In this document: positions 1 to 6,510 of the stretch, piece by piece | Layout: the number at the start of each line of letters is the position of its first letter | How positions within the stretch are numbered: the first letter of the stretch is position 1 | Source of the DNA: CAZJCK01 sp964544635 | GTDB taxonomy: Bacteria > Zixibacteria > MSB-5A5 > GN15 > FEB-12 | Assembly: GCA_964544635.1 (NCBI GenBank) | Contig: CAZJCK010000060.1 | Location: 1 to 22,249 of the forward strand | Reading direction: 5' to 3' | DNA length: 22,249 nt | Translations under genes and position numbers: made by a program | The notes under the pieces: generated by a model | The model's input: only the letters and a program-made list of their open reading frames with translations | The model's database searches: none | What the model was told of the DNA's origin: nothing

Positions 1-2
1 AG

Positions 3-56
3 TATCTCGGCAATCAGGTTATTCTGTGGGATGTCACCTGTCAGAATAGTCTTTAG
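3..56 (+). CDS. C-terminal tail of an upstream gene, possibly beta-propeller (partial)
   Basis: Reading from base 3, the frame runs through YLGNQVILWDV and ends at TAG 54-56. The string 'QVILWDV' resembles the outer strand of a WD40-type propeller blade, and the next gene is also a propeller protein. Only 17 codons are visible, so this is a weak call. The other two frames also stay open for most of this short stretch. No start is visible because the gene would begin outside the window. Confidence 0.3.
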   Translation, partial: YLGNQVILWDVTCQNSL

Positions 57-191
57 CAGCCCTTAGGGGAGGGAAATTAGAACGAAAAAGAGAGCGGTTT
101 TAGATTGGCACCTATACGGGATCTACACCCTCGATCGTTAACTGGATACAAGGCGACGGTCCGTACCCACGAAATTGAACTGGGGAGGATT

Positions 192-1235
192 ATGCGTCAT
201 GATGTAAGACAATTGTTTGTGCTTGTCGCGCTGTGCGCCGGACTGCTGGTGGTATCGTGCAACGACGACAAACCGACCGAACCGGACCCGGAGAAAGACT
301 ACCCGGTCTACATTGCCGATATCAATCAGCCGCGCCTGTTTACCTATTATCCACAGAGCCGCACAATCGATTCAGCCAACATACCCTGGCGCGCGGAGGA
401 AGGGATTACCGTTTCGGCGGATGGCCGTCTGCTGTACCTCGCTCTGTATAACGAAGTCGTCGTCGTCGATGCCGGGTCGCTCACCGAAGTTACGCGTCTG
501 CCCTATCAGCCGGATGACCAGGTTGCGGTGAGTCCCGACAACCGGCTGGTTGCAATCGCTAACGGCGGCCTTCACCTGCTCAGCACAAGCGACTACAGCG
601 TGGTTTTTGACGATACGGTGCCGGTCATCCATTGCCGTTTTTCAGAAGACAATCAGACGCTGTACTGCGTTCGGCAGGGGACTGGTTCCGTGTATACGGT
701 TGACCTGGGCGACTCCACCTATCCGACATCCGTTACGGAAGTTTCGGACGGGCTGCTGCACTTTGCCGTGCCGTCGGTCGATGAGCGAAAGCTCATGTTG
801 TATGCTCGATACGACACTTTCCTGTTCGCTTTTGAAGTCTACGACAGACTTCTCGATTCGACCGTGTTCCAGGATGTCCTGGTGCCCGGTTTCGGGCAGG
901 TCGAAATTACACCTGACGGCCGTTTTGCGATATATACCAATCCGGGGAGAAGCGGAACCGATCCACTTCCGCCAGGAACCTTTACAATCTATGATGTCGA
1001 GACTAATACAATACTCGATACTGTTTCGACGTTGGAGTACGAACTACCGCCATGTATCTGCGCACCCAATATGGCCGCTATTTCACCGGGCGGCAGGTGG
1101 CTGATCGTAATTGCGGGCATTCAGCTTGCGCCGCAAGTACTCTACCTTTACGATTTAGAGCACGATTCACTTGTCCATTATCATGATTTCGGAACTGTAG
1201 TACTCACAAATCCAACGGTTCAACAAATCAAATGA
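192..1235 (+). CDS. Beta-propeller lipoprotein of unknown function
   Basis: The protein has 347 residues from the ATG at 192. I chose this start because GGGGAGGA (182-189) lies just upstream and because translation then opens with a lipoprotein signal: charged MRHDVR, a hydrophobic stretch, then the lipobox VVSC with Cys23 as the predicted lipidated residue. An upstream in-frame TTG at 105 would bury that signal. A short charged linker rich in D, E and P (residues 24-38) follows. The rest is repeating beta-strand text of the YVTN/WD40-like kind, for example 'VVVVDAGSLTEVTRLP', 'VAVSPDNRLVAIA' and 'AISPGGRWLIVIAG', compatible with about six or seven blades. It should be anchored in an envelope membrane facing the periplasm or outside. 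No catalytic motif is seen; a binding or scaffold role is only inference. The SD-to-ATG spacing (2-3 nt) is tight. Confidence 0.8.
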   Translation: MRHDVRQLFVLVALCAGLLVVSCNDDKPTEPDPEKDYPVYIADINQPRLFTYYPQSRTIDSANIPWRAEEGITVSADGRLLYLALYNEVVVVDAGSLTEVTRLPYQPDDQVAVSPDNRLVAIANGGLHLLSTSDYSVVFDDTVPVIHCRFSEDNQTLYCVRQGTGSVYTVDLGDSTYPTSVTEVSDGLLHFAVPSVDERKLMLYARYDTFLFAFEVYDRLLDSTVFQDVLVPGFGQVEITPDGRFAIYTNPGRSGTDPLPPGTFTIYDVETNTILDTVSTLEYELPPCICAPNMAAISPGGRWLIVIAGIQLAPQVLYLYDLEHDSLVHYHDFGTVVLTNPTVQQIK

Positions 1236-1263
1236 CGGAAATCTCAATGAAGGGGAGGGGCTC

Positions 1264-1640
1264 ATGTCCCCTCTAAAGTCGATGATGGTCTGTATGCTCG
1301 CGCTGTGCGATTCGATTTGAATCGGTGTTCGGACCAGATGAATTGCAGAACTTCGCTGAGTCAGTCGATCGCATCGAGCACATGCTCGTGGACCAGCCCG
1401 CTATTGACGACTTCGTGATATTCTCGCTCACGACTGGATAATGATGGCGACTCGTACGATCCGCTCGACCTGGCTTTCCTGATTGACTACGTCTTCTCCG
1501 GAGGGGCTGATCCGTTTCCCAGCGTATTACTCGGTGACCTTGACTGCGACGGTGAAACAGGCCCGACCGATTTGGCCATTTTGACAGACTTTCTGTACAA
1601 TGGCGGCCCTAAGGGGCCGTACCCCTGTTTCGCCTACTAA
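1264..1640 (+). pseudogene. Decayed secreted dockerin-repeat gene
   Basis: Pieces of one exported protein appear in three different frames. A strong SD-like AGGGGAGGGG (1251-1260) precedes ATG 1264, which gives MSPLKSMMVCMLALCDSI and then TGA at 1318: a truncated signal peptide. The next frame (from 1319) stays open to TAA at 1439-1441. The third frame, from 1437 to TAA 1638-1640, reads as two dockerin-type calcium-binding repeats: 'DNDGDSYDPLDLAFLIDYVF' and later 'GDLDCDGETGPTDLAILTDF', each followed by a GG turn. The second half therefore closely resembles the intact dockerin pair of the gene at 9588-10139. With only about 175 bases between signal and dockerin, the body of the protein is missing. 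A deletion plus two frameshifts explains this best; sequencing error could account for a shift but not for the missing body. Confidence 0.65.
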
Positions 1641-1656
1641 TCTGCCTAAACGACAA

Positions 1657-1680
1657 CGGGCGGGCCGGAGGGCCCGCCCG
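1657..1680. other. Perfect 10-bp GC-only hairpin
   Basis: CGGGCGGGCC (1657-1666) and GGCCCGCCCG (1671-1680) are exact reverse complements around the loop GGAG. It lies 16 bases after the stop of the decayed dockerin gene. No T-run follows on either strand, so it is not a classical intrinsic terminator; it may be a transcript-end stabiliser or a REP-like element. From here to 1852 I see no gene or other signal. Confidence 0.6.
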
Positions 1681-1852
1681 CGCGGTGGCACTGATCACGG
1701 GAAGGAAACAAGATAGGTCGGAGGGTTGGGCAGCCTCCGCATCTGATGCTTGTATCCCCTCAAACGTCTCGAATCCCCTTTCGGCCGCGCCGACAAGCCG
1801 CCTGTCGGGTTTCTGTCGTGGCTGGCACAGCCGTCTTTTTCGAGTCAATTCA

Positions 1853-1881
1853 TTGCAACATCAATAGATAAGCGTTACCAT
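1853..1881 (+). promoter_or_regulatory. Promoter of the Nudix-sufE pair
   Basis: TTGCAA (1853-1858), a 17-base spacer, then TACCAT (1876-1881). The -10 element ends five bases before the ATG at 1887, so the transcript probably begins at or next to the start codon. There is no Shine-Dalgarno, which fits a leaderless mRNA. Assigned by eye. Confidence 0.5.
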
Positions 1882-1886
1882 GCAGT

Positions 1887-2309
1887 ATGGAGCAAAAAGG
1901 ACCATCACTCACCGTTGATGTCATCATCGAGTACCCCGACGGCCGCATGGTGCTGATCAAACGCAAAAACGATCCGTTCAAGGGCCACTGGGCGCTGCCG
2001 GGCGGTTTTGTCGATATCGGCGAGACGGTCGAGCAGGCGGCGATCCGTGAGGCCAAAGAGGAGACCTCTATCGAGGTCAAACTGGTCAAGCTGGTGGGGG
2101 TCTATTCCGATCCGCAACGCGACCCGCGGCGGCACACCGTTTCGGTTGTCTTCCACGCTGTCCCGGTGACCGGCGAGCCGAAAGCGGCCGACGATGCGGC
2201 CGAGATCATGCTCACCCAGTCACCGCTTGAGCACGAGCTGGCGTTCGACCATGCCCGGATCATCCGCGACCACCTCCCCGGCAGTGAGGAGACTGTGGAA
2301 AATGACTGA
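1887..2309 (+). CDS. Nudix hydrolase, ADP-ribose pyrophosphatase type
   Basis: A 140-residue protein of usual single-domain Nudix length. The Nudix box covers residues 40-62: G40, E46, then R54-E55 and the metal-binding E58-E59. The position normally occupied by Gly after 'EEx' is Ser61. Downstream, 'YSDPQRDPRRHTVS' (about 73-86) is the signature loop of ADP-ribose pyrophosphatases such as the characterised archaeal enzyme of Methanocaldococcus. It would cleave ADP-ribose to AMP and ribose 5-phosphate in the cytosol. Specificity is inferred from that loop, not shown. The last eight bases overlap the start of the sufE-like gene, so the two are translationally linked. No SD precedes the ATG (see the promoter at 1853). 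Confidence 0.88.
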   Translation: MEQKGPSLTVDVIIEYPDGRMVLIKRKNDPFKGHWALPGGFVDIGETVEQAAIREAKEETSIEVKLVKLVGVYSDPQRDPRRHTVSVVFHAVPVTGEPKAADDAAEIMLTQSPLEHELAFDHARIIRDHLPGSEETVEND

Positions 2310-2739
2310 CATCCGCGACATGACGATCGACGACCTGATCGAGAACCTCGAGGACTGTTTCGACTGGGACGACCGGTACAAATATATTCTCGAACTGGGC
2401 CGGGCGCTGTCGCCGCTTGAGGAATCGGCGCAGACCGAAGAAAATCGGATTGTCGGCTGTCAGTCGAACGCCTGGATGACTGCCGAGAAAATTCCCGGCG
2501 ACCAGCCGCGGTTGAAGCTGCACGCCGGTTCCGACACGCAAGTCGTGCAGGGGCTGATAGCGATTGTGCTGATCGCATACTCCGGAAAGACCGCTGAAGA
2601 GATCAAGGCGCTCGATATCGAGTCGCTCTTTAAACGGCTGGGGATCGAGAAGCACTTATCGCCGGTGCGCGGCAACGGGTTACGTGCGATGGTACAGACG
2701 ATTCGCCGTCTCGCAGATGATTTGGATCAAGACGAGTAG
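2302..2739 (+). CDS. sufE: SufE-type sulfur acceptor for Fe-S cluster assembly
   Basis: A 145-residue protein starting at ATG 2302, with GAGGAG (2285-2290) upstream inside the Nudix gene. Family hallmarks are visible: an N-terminal helix 'TIDDLIENLEDCFDWDDRYKY', then 'RIVGCQSNAWM', whose Cys53 matches the persulfide-accepting cysteine of SufE. A GSDTQVVQGLIAIVL helix follows, and the C-terminal half has 'SLFKRLGIEKHLSPVRGNGL', typical of SufE/CsdE. SufE takes sulfur from the cysteine desulfurase SufS and passes it to the SufBCD scaffold. No sufS or sufBCD is in the window, so the partner must be elsewhere. The 8-base overlap with the Nudix gene marks a two-gene operon, though the functional link is unclear. 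Confidence 0.92.
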   Translation: MTDIRDMTIDDLIENLEDCFDWDDRYKYILELGRALSPLEESAQTEENRIVGCQSNAWMTAEKIPGDQPRLKLHAGSDTQVVQGLIAIVLIAYSGKTAEEIKALDIESLFKRLGIEKHLSPVRGNGLRAMVQTIRRLADDLDQDE

Positions 2740-2747
2740 TGTGACAT

Positions 2748-2778
2748 AAAAAAACGGCAGGACCCGAAAGTCCTGCCG
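2748..2778 (-). terminator. Intrinsic terminator in antisense orientation
   Basis: CGGCAGGAC (2755-2763), loop CCGAAA, GTCCTGCCG (2770-2778) form a perfect 9-bp stem. Seven A residues (2748-2754) lie on its left and no T-run on its right. Read on the minus strand this is a textbook hairpin plus U-tract. On the plus strand it is only a hairpin just after the sufE stop. It would stop leftward antisense transcription entering sufE, and may serve weakly for sufE itself. Confidence 0.6.
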
Positions 2779-2816
2779 CCAACCTAACAGTACACAAAGT
2801 GTTCCCTTCTCGTACC

Positions 2817-2846
2817 TTGGAACCGTCCTTGGCTCTCCACTATATG
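2817..2846 (+). promoter_or_regulatory. Possible promoter of the rqcH-like gene
   Basis: TTGGAA (2817-2822), an 18-base spacer, TATATG (2841-2846). This gives a leader of about 140 bases before ATG 2994. A competing reading is a weaker -10-like TATTGC at 2983-2988, five bases before the ATG, which would make the mRNA leaderless. I cannot decide between them. Confidence 0.35.
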
Positions 2847-2993
2847 ATACGTTTCACCCCGAAATTTGTTCGATTTTGGTCACGGTGCGACCGGCAGAAT
2901 GTCGATCGGCGGCGTGTGCACCGACTTTAGACCAGCCGGAGCGGGCGCAAATGACGGTTGCGAGGCGACCGCTCGACCCCGTTATTGCGGCCT

Positions 2994-4658
2994 ATGCAAA
3001 CAGCCCTGCACATACGTTCGCTGGTCAAACAGCTTGAGCGCGAGGCGGTCGGCGGCAGGATTGTGGCCACCGAGTTCTACAAGAAAGAGCGCGCCGCCTG
3101 GTTCATCATCAAGTCGGACAAGGGGCGCCAGGCGCTTGGGATGGTCTATCATCCGGCCGGCTTCGGCAGTTTTCTGGTGCCGGCCTCCAAGATGCGTCTG
3201 GACACCCGCGAAAAACCGTGGCCGATTTTCAAGCTGGACGGCTGTATTGTCGAGGCGGTCAACCAGTACGGCCTGGATCGTATCTTCGAGCTGGTGGTGG
3301 TGCGCAACGATGAACGGTACCGGGTCGTGTTCGAAGCGATCGGGGCGAACGGCAATATCTGGCTGCTGGATGATCAGGGGGGGCGCCTGGCCACCCTGCG
3401 CAAGCGGGATTTTGTCGAAGGCGAACCGTACGAAGCGTCACCGCAACCGGCGCAGTTTGATCCGTACACGGTGACGGCTGGGGAGCTTGCAACGGTACTG
3501 AACGATGACGATGCGCCGATGCTTGGCACATTTCTTTCCCGCCAGGTGATGGGCTTTAACAAGACGATGGCCTACGAGCTGCTCGAACGGTGCGACATCG
3601 ATGGTGATGCTGTCCCCACCGAGGACCGGGTGCAGCGCCTGGTTGCGGAGATGCGACGGTTGGCGGAAGCATTCGACAATCCCGATGCCGGCTACATGCA
3701 CCGTGGCGGTCCGACCCTGGAAGTCTATCCGTTCAAACTGCGGGTCTACGACGAGCAGCCGGAAAAGTACAAGACCCTCTCGCTGGCGGTGCAGGCGATG
3801 GTCGAGTTGCGGCAGGTTTCAAAGGAAGAAGAGTCGATCGAGAAGACCGTCCGTGATGCCGTCAAGCGGGCGGTCAAACGATTGCGTCGACGTCTCGGCC
3901 AGATCCAGAACGATATCGAGAAAGCGGCCGACTACGAGAAGTACCGAAAGTATGGCGAGCTTCTCAAGATCAACCTGCCGTCGATTAAGCGGGGAATGGC
4001 GGAGGTAACGGTTGATGACGTTTACCATGATCCGCCGGCGCCGGTCAGTATTCCGCTCGATCCGGCGTTGCCGCCCCACGAGAATGCCGAGGAGTATTTC
4101 AAGAAGCATCGCAAAGGGAAGGAAGGCTTGGAGTTACTCGAACGTCGCCTCGAGATCACGCGCAGCGAGCTTGAAGAGATCGAACAGATCGCCGCCGCGC
4201 TTGATGCCAACTTCGATGCAGCCTGCCGGCAGTATCGCTCGGAGATCGATGCCCTGCTGCCCAAAGAAGGAGTCAAGCGCGACGATCAGCCGCGCCTGCC
4301 GTACCGTGAGCACACCCTGTCCACCGGCCTGACGATCTACATAGGCCGCGACGGAAGCGACAACGATCGCACGACATTCGAATTCGCCCGGCCGTACGAA
4401 TTGTGGTTTCATACCCAGCAGTGCCCGGGATCGCACGTGGTGATGAAGTTTCCGAACAAGAGTTTCGAACCGTCGCCGAAAGAGATTGCCGAAACTGCCG
4501 CCATAGCTGCCTGGCATTCCAAAGCGAAGAACGATTCGGCGGTGCCGGTGGTCTATACGCCGCGCAAGTATGTGCGCAAGCCGCGCAAGGCCAAGCCTGG
4601 GCTGGTGACGGTCGAACGGGAGAAGTCGCTGATGGTGGAGCCGAAAAAGCCGGAGTAG
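2994..4658 (+). CDS. rqcH: RqcH/NFACT family ribosome-associated quality control factor
   Basis: A 554-residue protein from ATG 2994; an in-frame TTG at 2958 would add 12 unmatched residues. The N-terminal NFACT-N domain (about 1-170) contains D95-R96 in 'YGLDRIFEL', the Asp-Arg pair needed for C-terminal tailing in bacterial RqcH and yeast Rqc2. A helix-hairpin-helix region follows at roughly 180-215, then a long two-part coiled coil (about 270-330 and 365-410). A C-terminal NFACT-R/DUF814 domain (about 435-540) includes 'YELWFHTQQCPGSHVV', then a basic tail. By family, the protein binds stalled 50S-peptidyl-tRNA complexes and adds alanine tails that mark nascent chains for degradation. It is transcribed alone and ends six bases from the convergent formamidase gene, with no terminator between them. 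The start context has no clear SD. Confidence 0.9.
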   Translation: MQTALHIRSLVKQLEREAVGGRIVATEFYKKERAAWFIIKSDKGRQALGMVYHPAGFGSFLVPASKMRLDTREKPWPIFKLDGCIVEAVNQYGLDRIFELVVVRNDERYRVVFEAIGANGNIWLLDDQGGRLATLRKRDFVEGEPYEASPQPAQFDPYTVTAGELATVLNDDDAPMLGTFLSRQVMGFNKTMAYELLERCDIDGDAVPTEDRVQRLVAEMRRLAEAFDNPDAGYMHRGGPTLEVYPFKLRVYDEQPEKYKTLSLAVQAMVELRQVSKEEESIEKTVRDAVKRAVKRLRRRLGQIQNDIEKAADYEKYRKYGELLKINLPSIKRGMAEVTVDDVYHDPPAPVSIPLDPALPPHENAEEYFKKHRKGKEGLELLERRLEITRSELEEIEQIAAALDANFDAACRQYRSEIDALLPKEGVKRDDQPRLPYREHTLSTGLTIYIGRDGSDNDRTTFEFARPYELWFHTQQCPGSHVVMKFPNKSFEPSPKEIAETAAIAAWHSKAKNDSAVPVVYTPRKYVRKPRKAKPGLVTVEREKSLMVEPKKPE

Positions 4659-4664
4659 GATCGA

Positions 4665-5315
4665 CTACTCAAAAGTCCTGAGTATCGCCCGTACCGGTGC
4701 AGCATCCATCTGCTCGATCTTAAGCGGCAGGGCGATCAGTTCATAACGCCCGGGGGCAACATCGACAAGATGCAGATTCTCAAGCCAGCACAACCCGGCG
4801 TTGATGAAAATGTGGTGCACCGGCAGCGCTTTTGAATCCGCTTTGTCGATCGATGGGGTGTCCAGACCGACCAGTGTGATCTTGCGCGCCACGATCCACT
4901 CGGCAGATGCCGGGGAGAAGTACGCAGCACCTTCAGCAAAGGTATCGACGGCGCCGGTACCGGTGCGCAGGAGGAGACGCTCGGCTCCCGATTGTACTGC
5001 TTCCTCAAGATCCGCAACTTCAATGCTGCATGGGTGACGGTCCTTCAGTTGCATACTCAAGTCGACGACGAGCGCTTCACCAACAAACGATTCGAGCGGC
5101 AGGTCGGATGTCGTCTTGGCGTTGTCGATGATATGATACGGTGCGTCGGTGTGCGTGCCGGTATGCATGCTCATGGTCACGCTGCCGACATTGACCGAAT
5201 CACCGTCGCCGATACGCATCACCTGGAACGGTTTGAATTCGGTGTCGCCCGGCCAGACCGCGATGGCGCTGGTAAGCGGTTGCGTGATGTCGATAATACG
5301 TTGTTTCACGGACAA
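4665..5315 (-). CDS. kynB: Kynurenine formamidase-like metal hydrolase (cyclase family)
   Basis: A 216-residue protein of the arylformamidase/cyclase family, usual length. The metal-binding signature HxGTHxDxPxH is present as 'HTGTHTDAPYH' (residues 51-61), with conserved 'AVWPGDTEF' before it and 'VGLDTPSIDKADSKALPVHH' in the C-terminal half, which points to KynB rather than to distant cyclases. Expected reaction: N-formylkynurenine to kynurenine plus formate. It follows the kynureninase-like gene by four bases, so the two consecutive pathway steps are coupled. The start is TTG at 5313-5315, or possibly the GTG two codons later (5307-5309); neither has a good SD, so translation probably depends on the upstream gene. 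Last gene of a three-gene minus-strand operon. Confidence 0.85.
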   Translation of the reverse strand: MSVKQRIIDITQPLTSAIAVWPGDTEFKPFQVMRIGDGDSVNVGSVTMSMHTGTHTDAPYHIIDNAKTTSDLPLESFVGEALVVDLSMQLKDRHPCSIEVADLEEAVQSGAERLLLRTGTGAVDTFAEGAAYFSPASAEWIVARKITLVGLDTPSIDKADSKALPVHHIFINAGLCWLENLHLVDVAPGRYELIALPLKIEQMDAAPVRAILRTFE

Positions 5316-5319
5316 GAGA

Positions 5320-6504
5320 TCAGGTTACCGTGCGAGCGGTCTGCAGGTGCTTCTCGTACGCCCGACTCTGGATGATGTCGGCGATCTCGTTGATGACCGC
5401 CGCGAGTTCGTCGTCGGTATTATAGAAATGCGGTGACAGCCGGATGCCGGCGCGGGGACGGTAGTCGACGAGGAAGTTGCGGGCGTTCAGCTCGGTCGCG
5501 ATCGGCAGGCCATGCTCAACATCGATGGCGACAGTGCCGCCGCGCTGCGACGGTTGCTTCGGTGCGGTCGTCGGCCAGCCGTGCCCGGCAGCCAGATCCA
5601 GCAGGCGCTGGGTCATTTCAAGGGAGCGGCCGCGAATCAGCTCGACGCCGATTTCGTCGATGATCTCCAGGCCCGGCCGGGCCGCGAACATCGCCGGTAC
5701 ATTCGGTGTGCCGCTGAGTAATCGGTAGGCGCCACTGGCGTAGCGCATCGTACTGTTGTCGAACGCGAACGGTTCCTCATGGGCCATCCAACCGGTGAAA
5801 CGGGGCGTGAGCCTGTTAACCAGGTCGGGGCGAGTGTACAAAAAGCAGGTGCCGGGACCGCCACACAACCACTTGAGGCAACCGCCGACGGCGAAGTCGA
5901 CATTGAGCGCGCTGACGTCAAACGGCACGGTGCCGAGCGACTGGTAGGTGTCGAGCACCACCTGGGCGCCGACGGAATGCGCGCGTTCGATGATCGGGGC
6001 GATATCGACAATGCAGGCCGACCGGAACAGGACGTGTGAAATCGGCACCAGCAACGTCCGGTCGTCAATTGCGTCGACGATCTTCTGCGCATCGATGGTG
6101 ATACCATCATCCGACGGAATTGTTACCACCTCGCCGCTGCTGCCGGTCCATTGACGGTACAGGTACAAAAGCGACGGAAACTCCATGTCGACCATCACGA
6201 CTTTGTTGCGCGGCGGTTTGATTTCAAAACAGGAGAGCAGTGTCGCCTGGGCGGTGGTAACGTTGGGTGAAAGTGTCACGCTGTCGGGCGGTGCGTTCAT
6301 GATGGCGCCAATCAGGTCGCCGATCTCGCGCGCCATCAGCCACCAGCTGTCCGACCAGGCGCGCACGCCGCGTTCTTTCCACAGTGCTGTGTACTCCAAA
6401 AGCGCCGCCTCGGCGCCATTCGGCATGGCGCCGAGCGAGTTGGAGATCATGTGACAGCAGTTCTTGAGACTGTCGAAGCGGGAGCGGTAATCGATGAGTT
6501 TCAT
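5320..6504 (-). CDS. kynU: Kynureninase-like PLP-dependent enzyme (aminotransferase class V)
   Basis: A 394-residue fold-type I PLP enzyme. The cofactor region reads 'VVLDTYQSLGTVPFDV' (Asp185 expected to pair with the pyridine nitrogen), then 'VDFAVGGCLKWLCGGPG', in which Lys211 is the likely Schiff-base lysine. The 'KWLCGGPG' context and an Arg-Leu-Ser-Pro-His-Phe-Tyr C-terminal motif ('GIRLSPHFYNTDDEL') match kynureninases better than cysteine desulfurases. Known kynureninases usually have Tyr immediately before the lysine; here it is Leu210, so substrate range is uncertain. Expected reaction: kynurenine to anthranilate plus alanine. It lies six bases after the Lon-like gene and four before the formamidase; GAGAG about nine bases upstream is a weak SD. 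Confidence 0.8.
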   Translation of the reverse strand: MKLIDYRSRFDSLKNCCHMISNSLGAMPNGAEAALLEYTALWKERGVRAWSDSWWLMAREIGDLIGAIMNAPPDSVTLSPNVTTAQATLLSCFEIKPPRNKVVMVDMEFPSLLYLYRQWTGSSGEVVTIPSDDGITIDAQKIVDAIDDRTLLVPISHVLFRSACIVDIAPIIERAHSVGAQVVLDTYQSLGTVPFDVSALNVDFAVGGCLKWLCGGPGTCFLYTRPDLVNRLTPRFTGWMAHEEPFAFDNSTMRYASGAYRLLSGTPNVPAMFAARPGLEIIDEIGVELIRGRSLEMTQRLLDLAAGHGWPTTAPKQPSQRGGTVAIDVEHGLPIATELNARNFLVDYRPRAGIRLSPHFYNTDDELAAVINEIADIIQSRAYEKHLQTARTVT

Positions 6505-6510
6505 ACTGTG

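Noticed and set aside
1685..1867. Short plus-strand frames between the decayed dockerin gene and the Nudix gene
   Set aside because: They have no SD and no recognisable features, and they run across the Nudix promoter.
2866..3474. 202-codon plus-strand frame overlapping the start of rqcH
   Set aside because: It overlaps the NFACT-N coding region in another frame; the product is Arg/Ser/Trp-rich without a domain.
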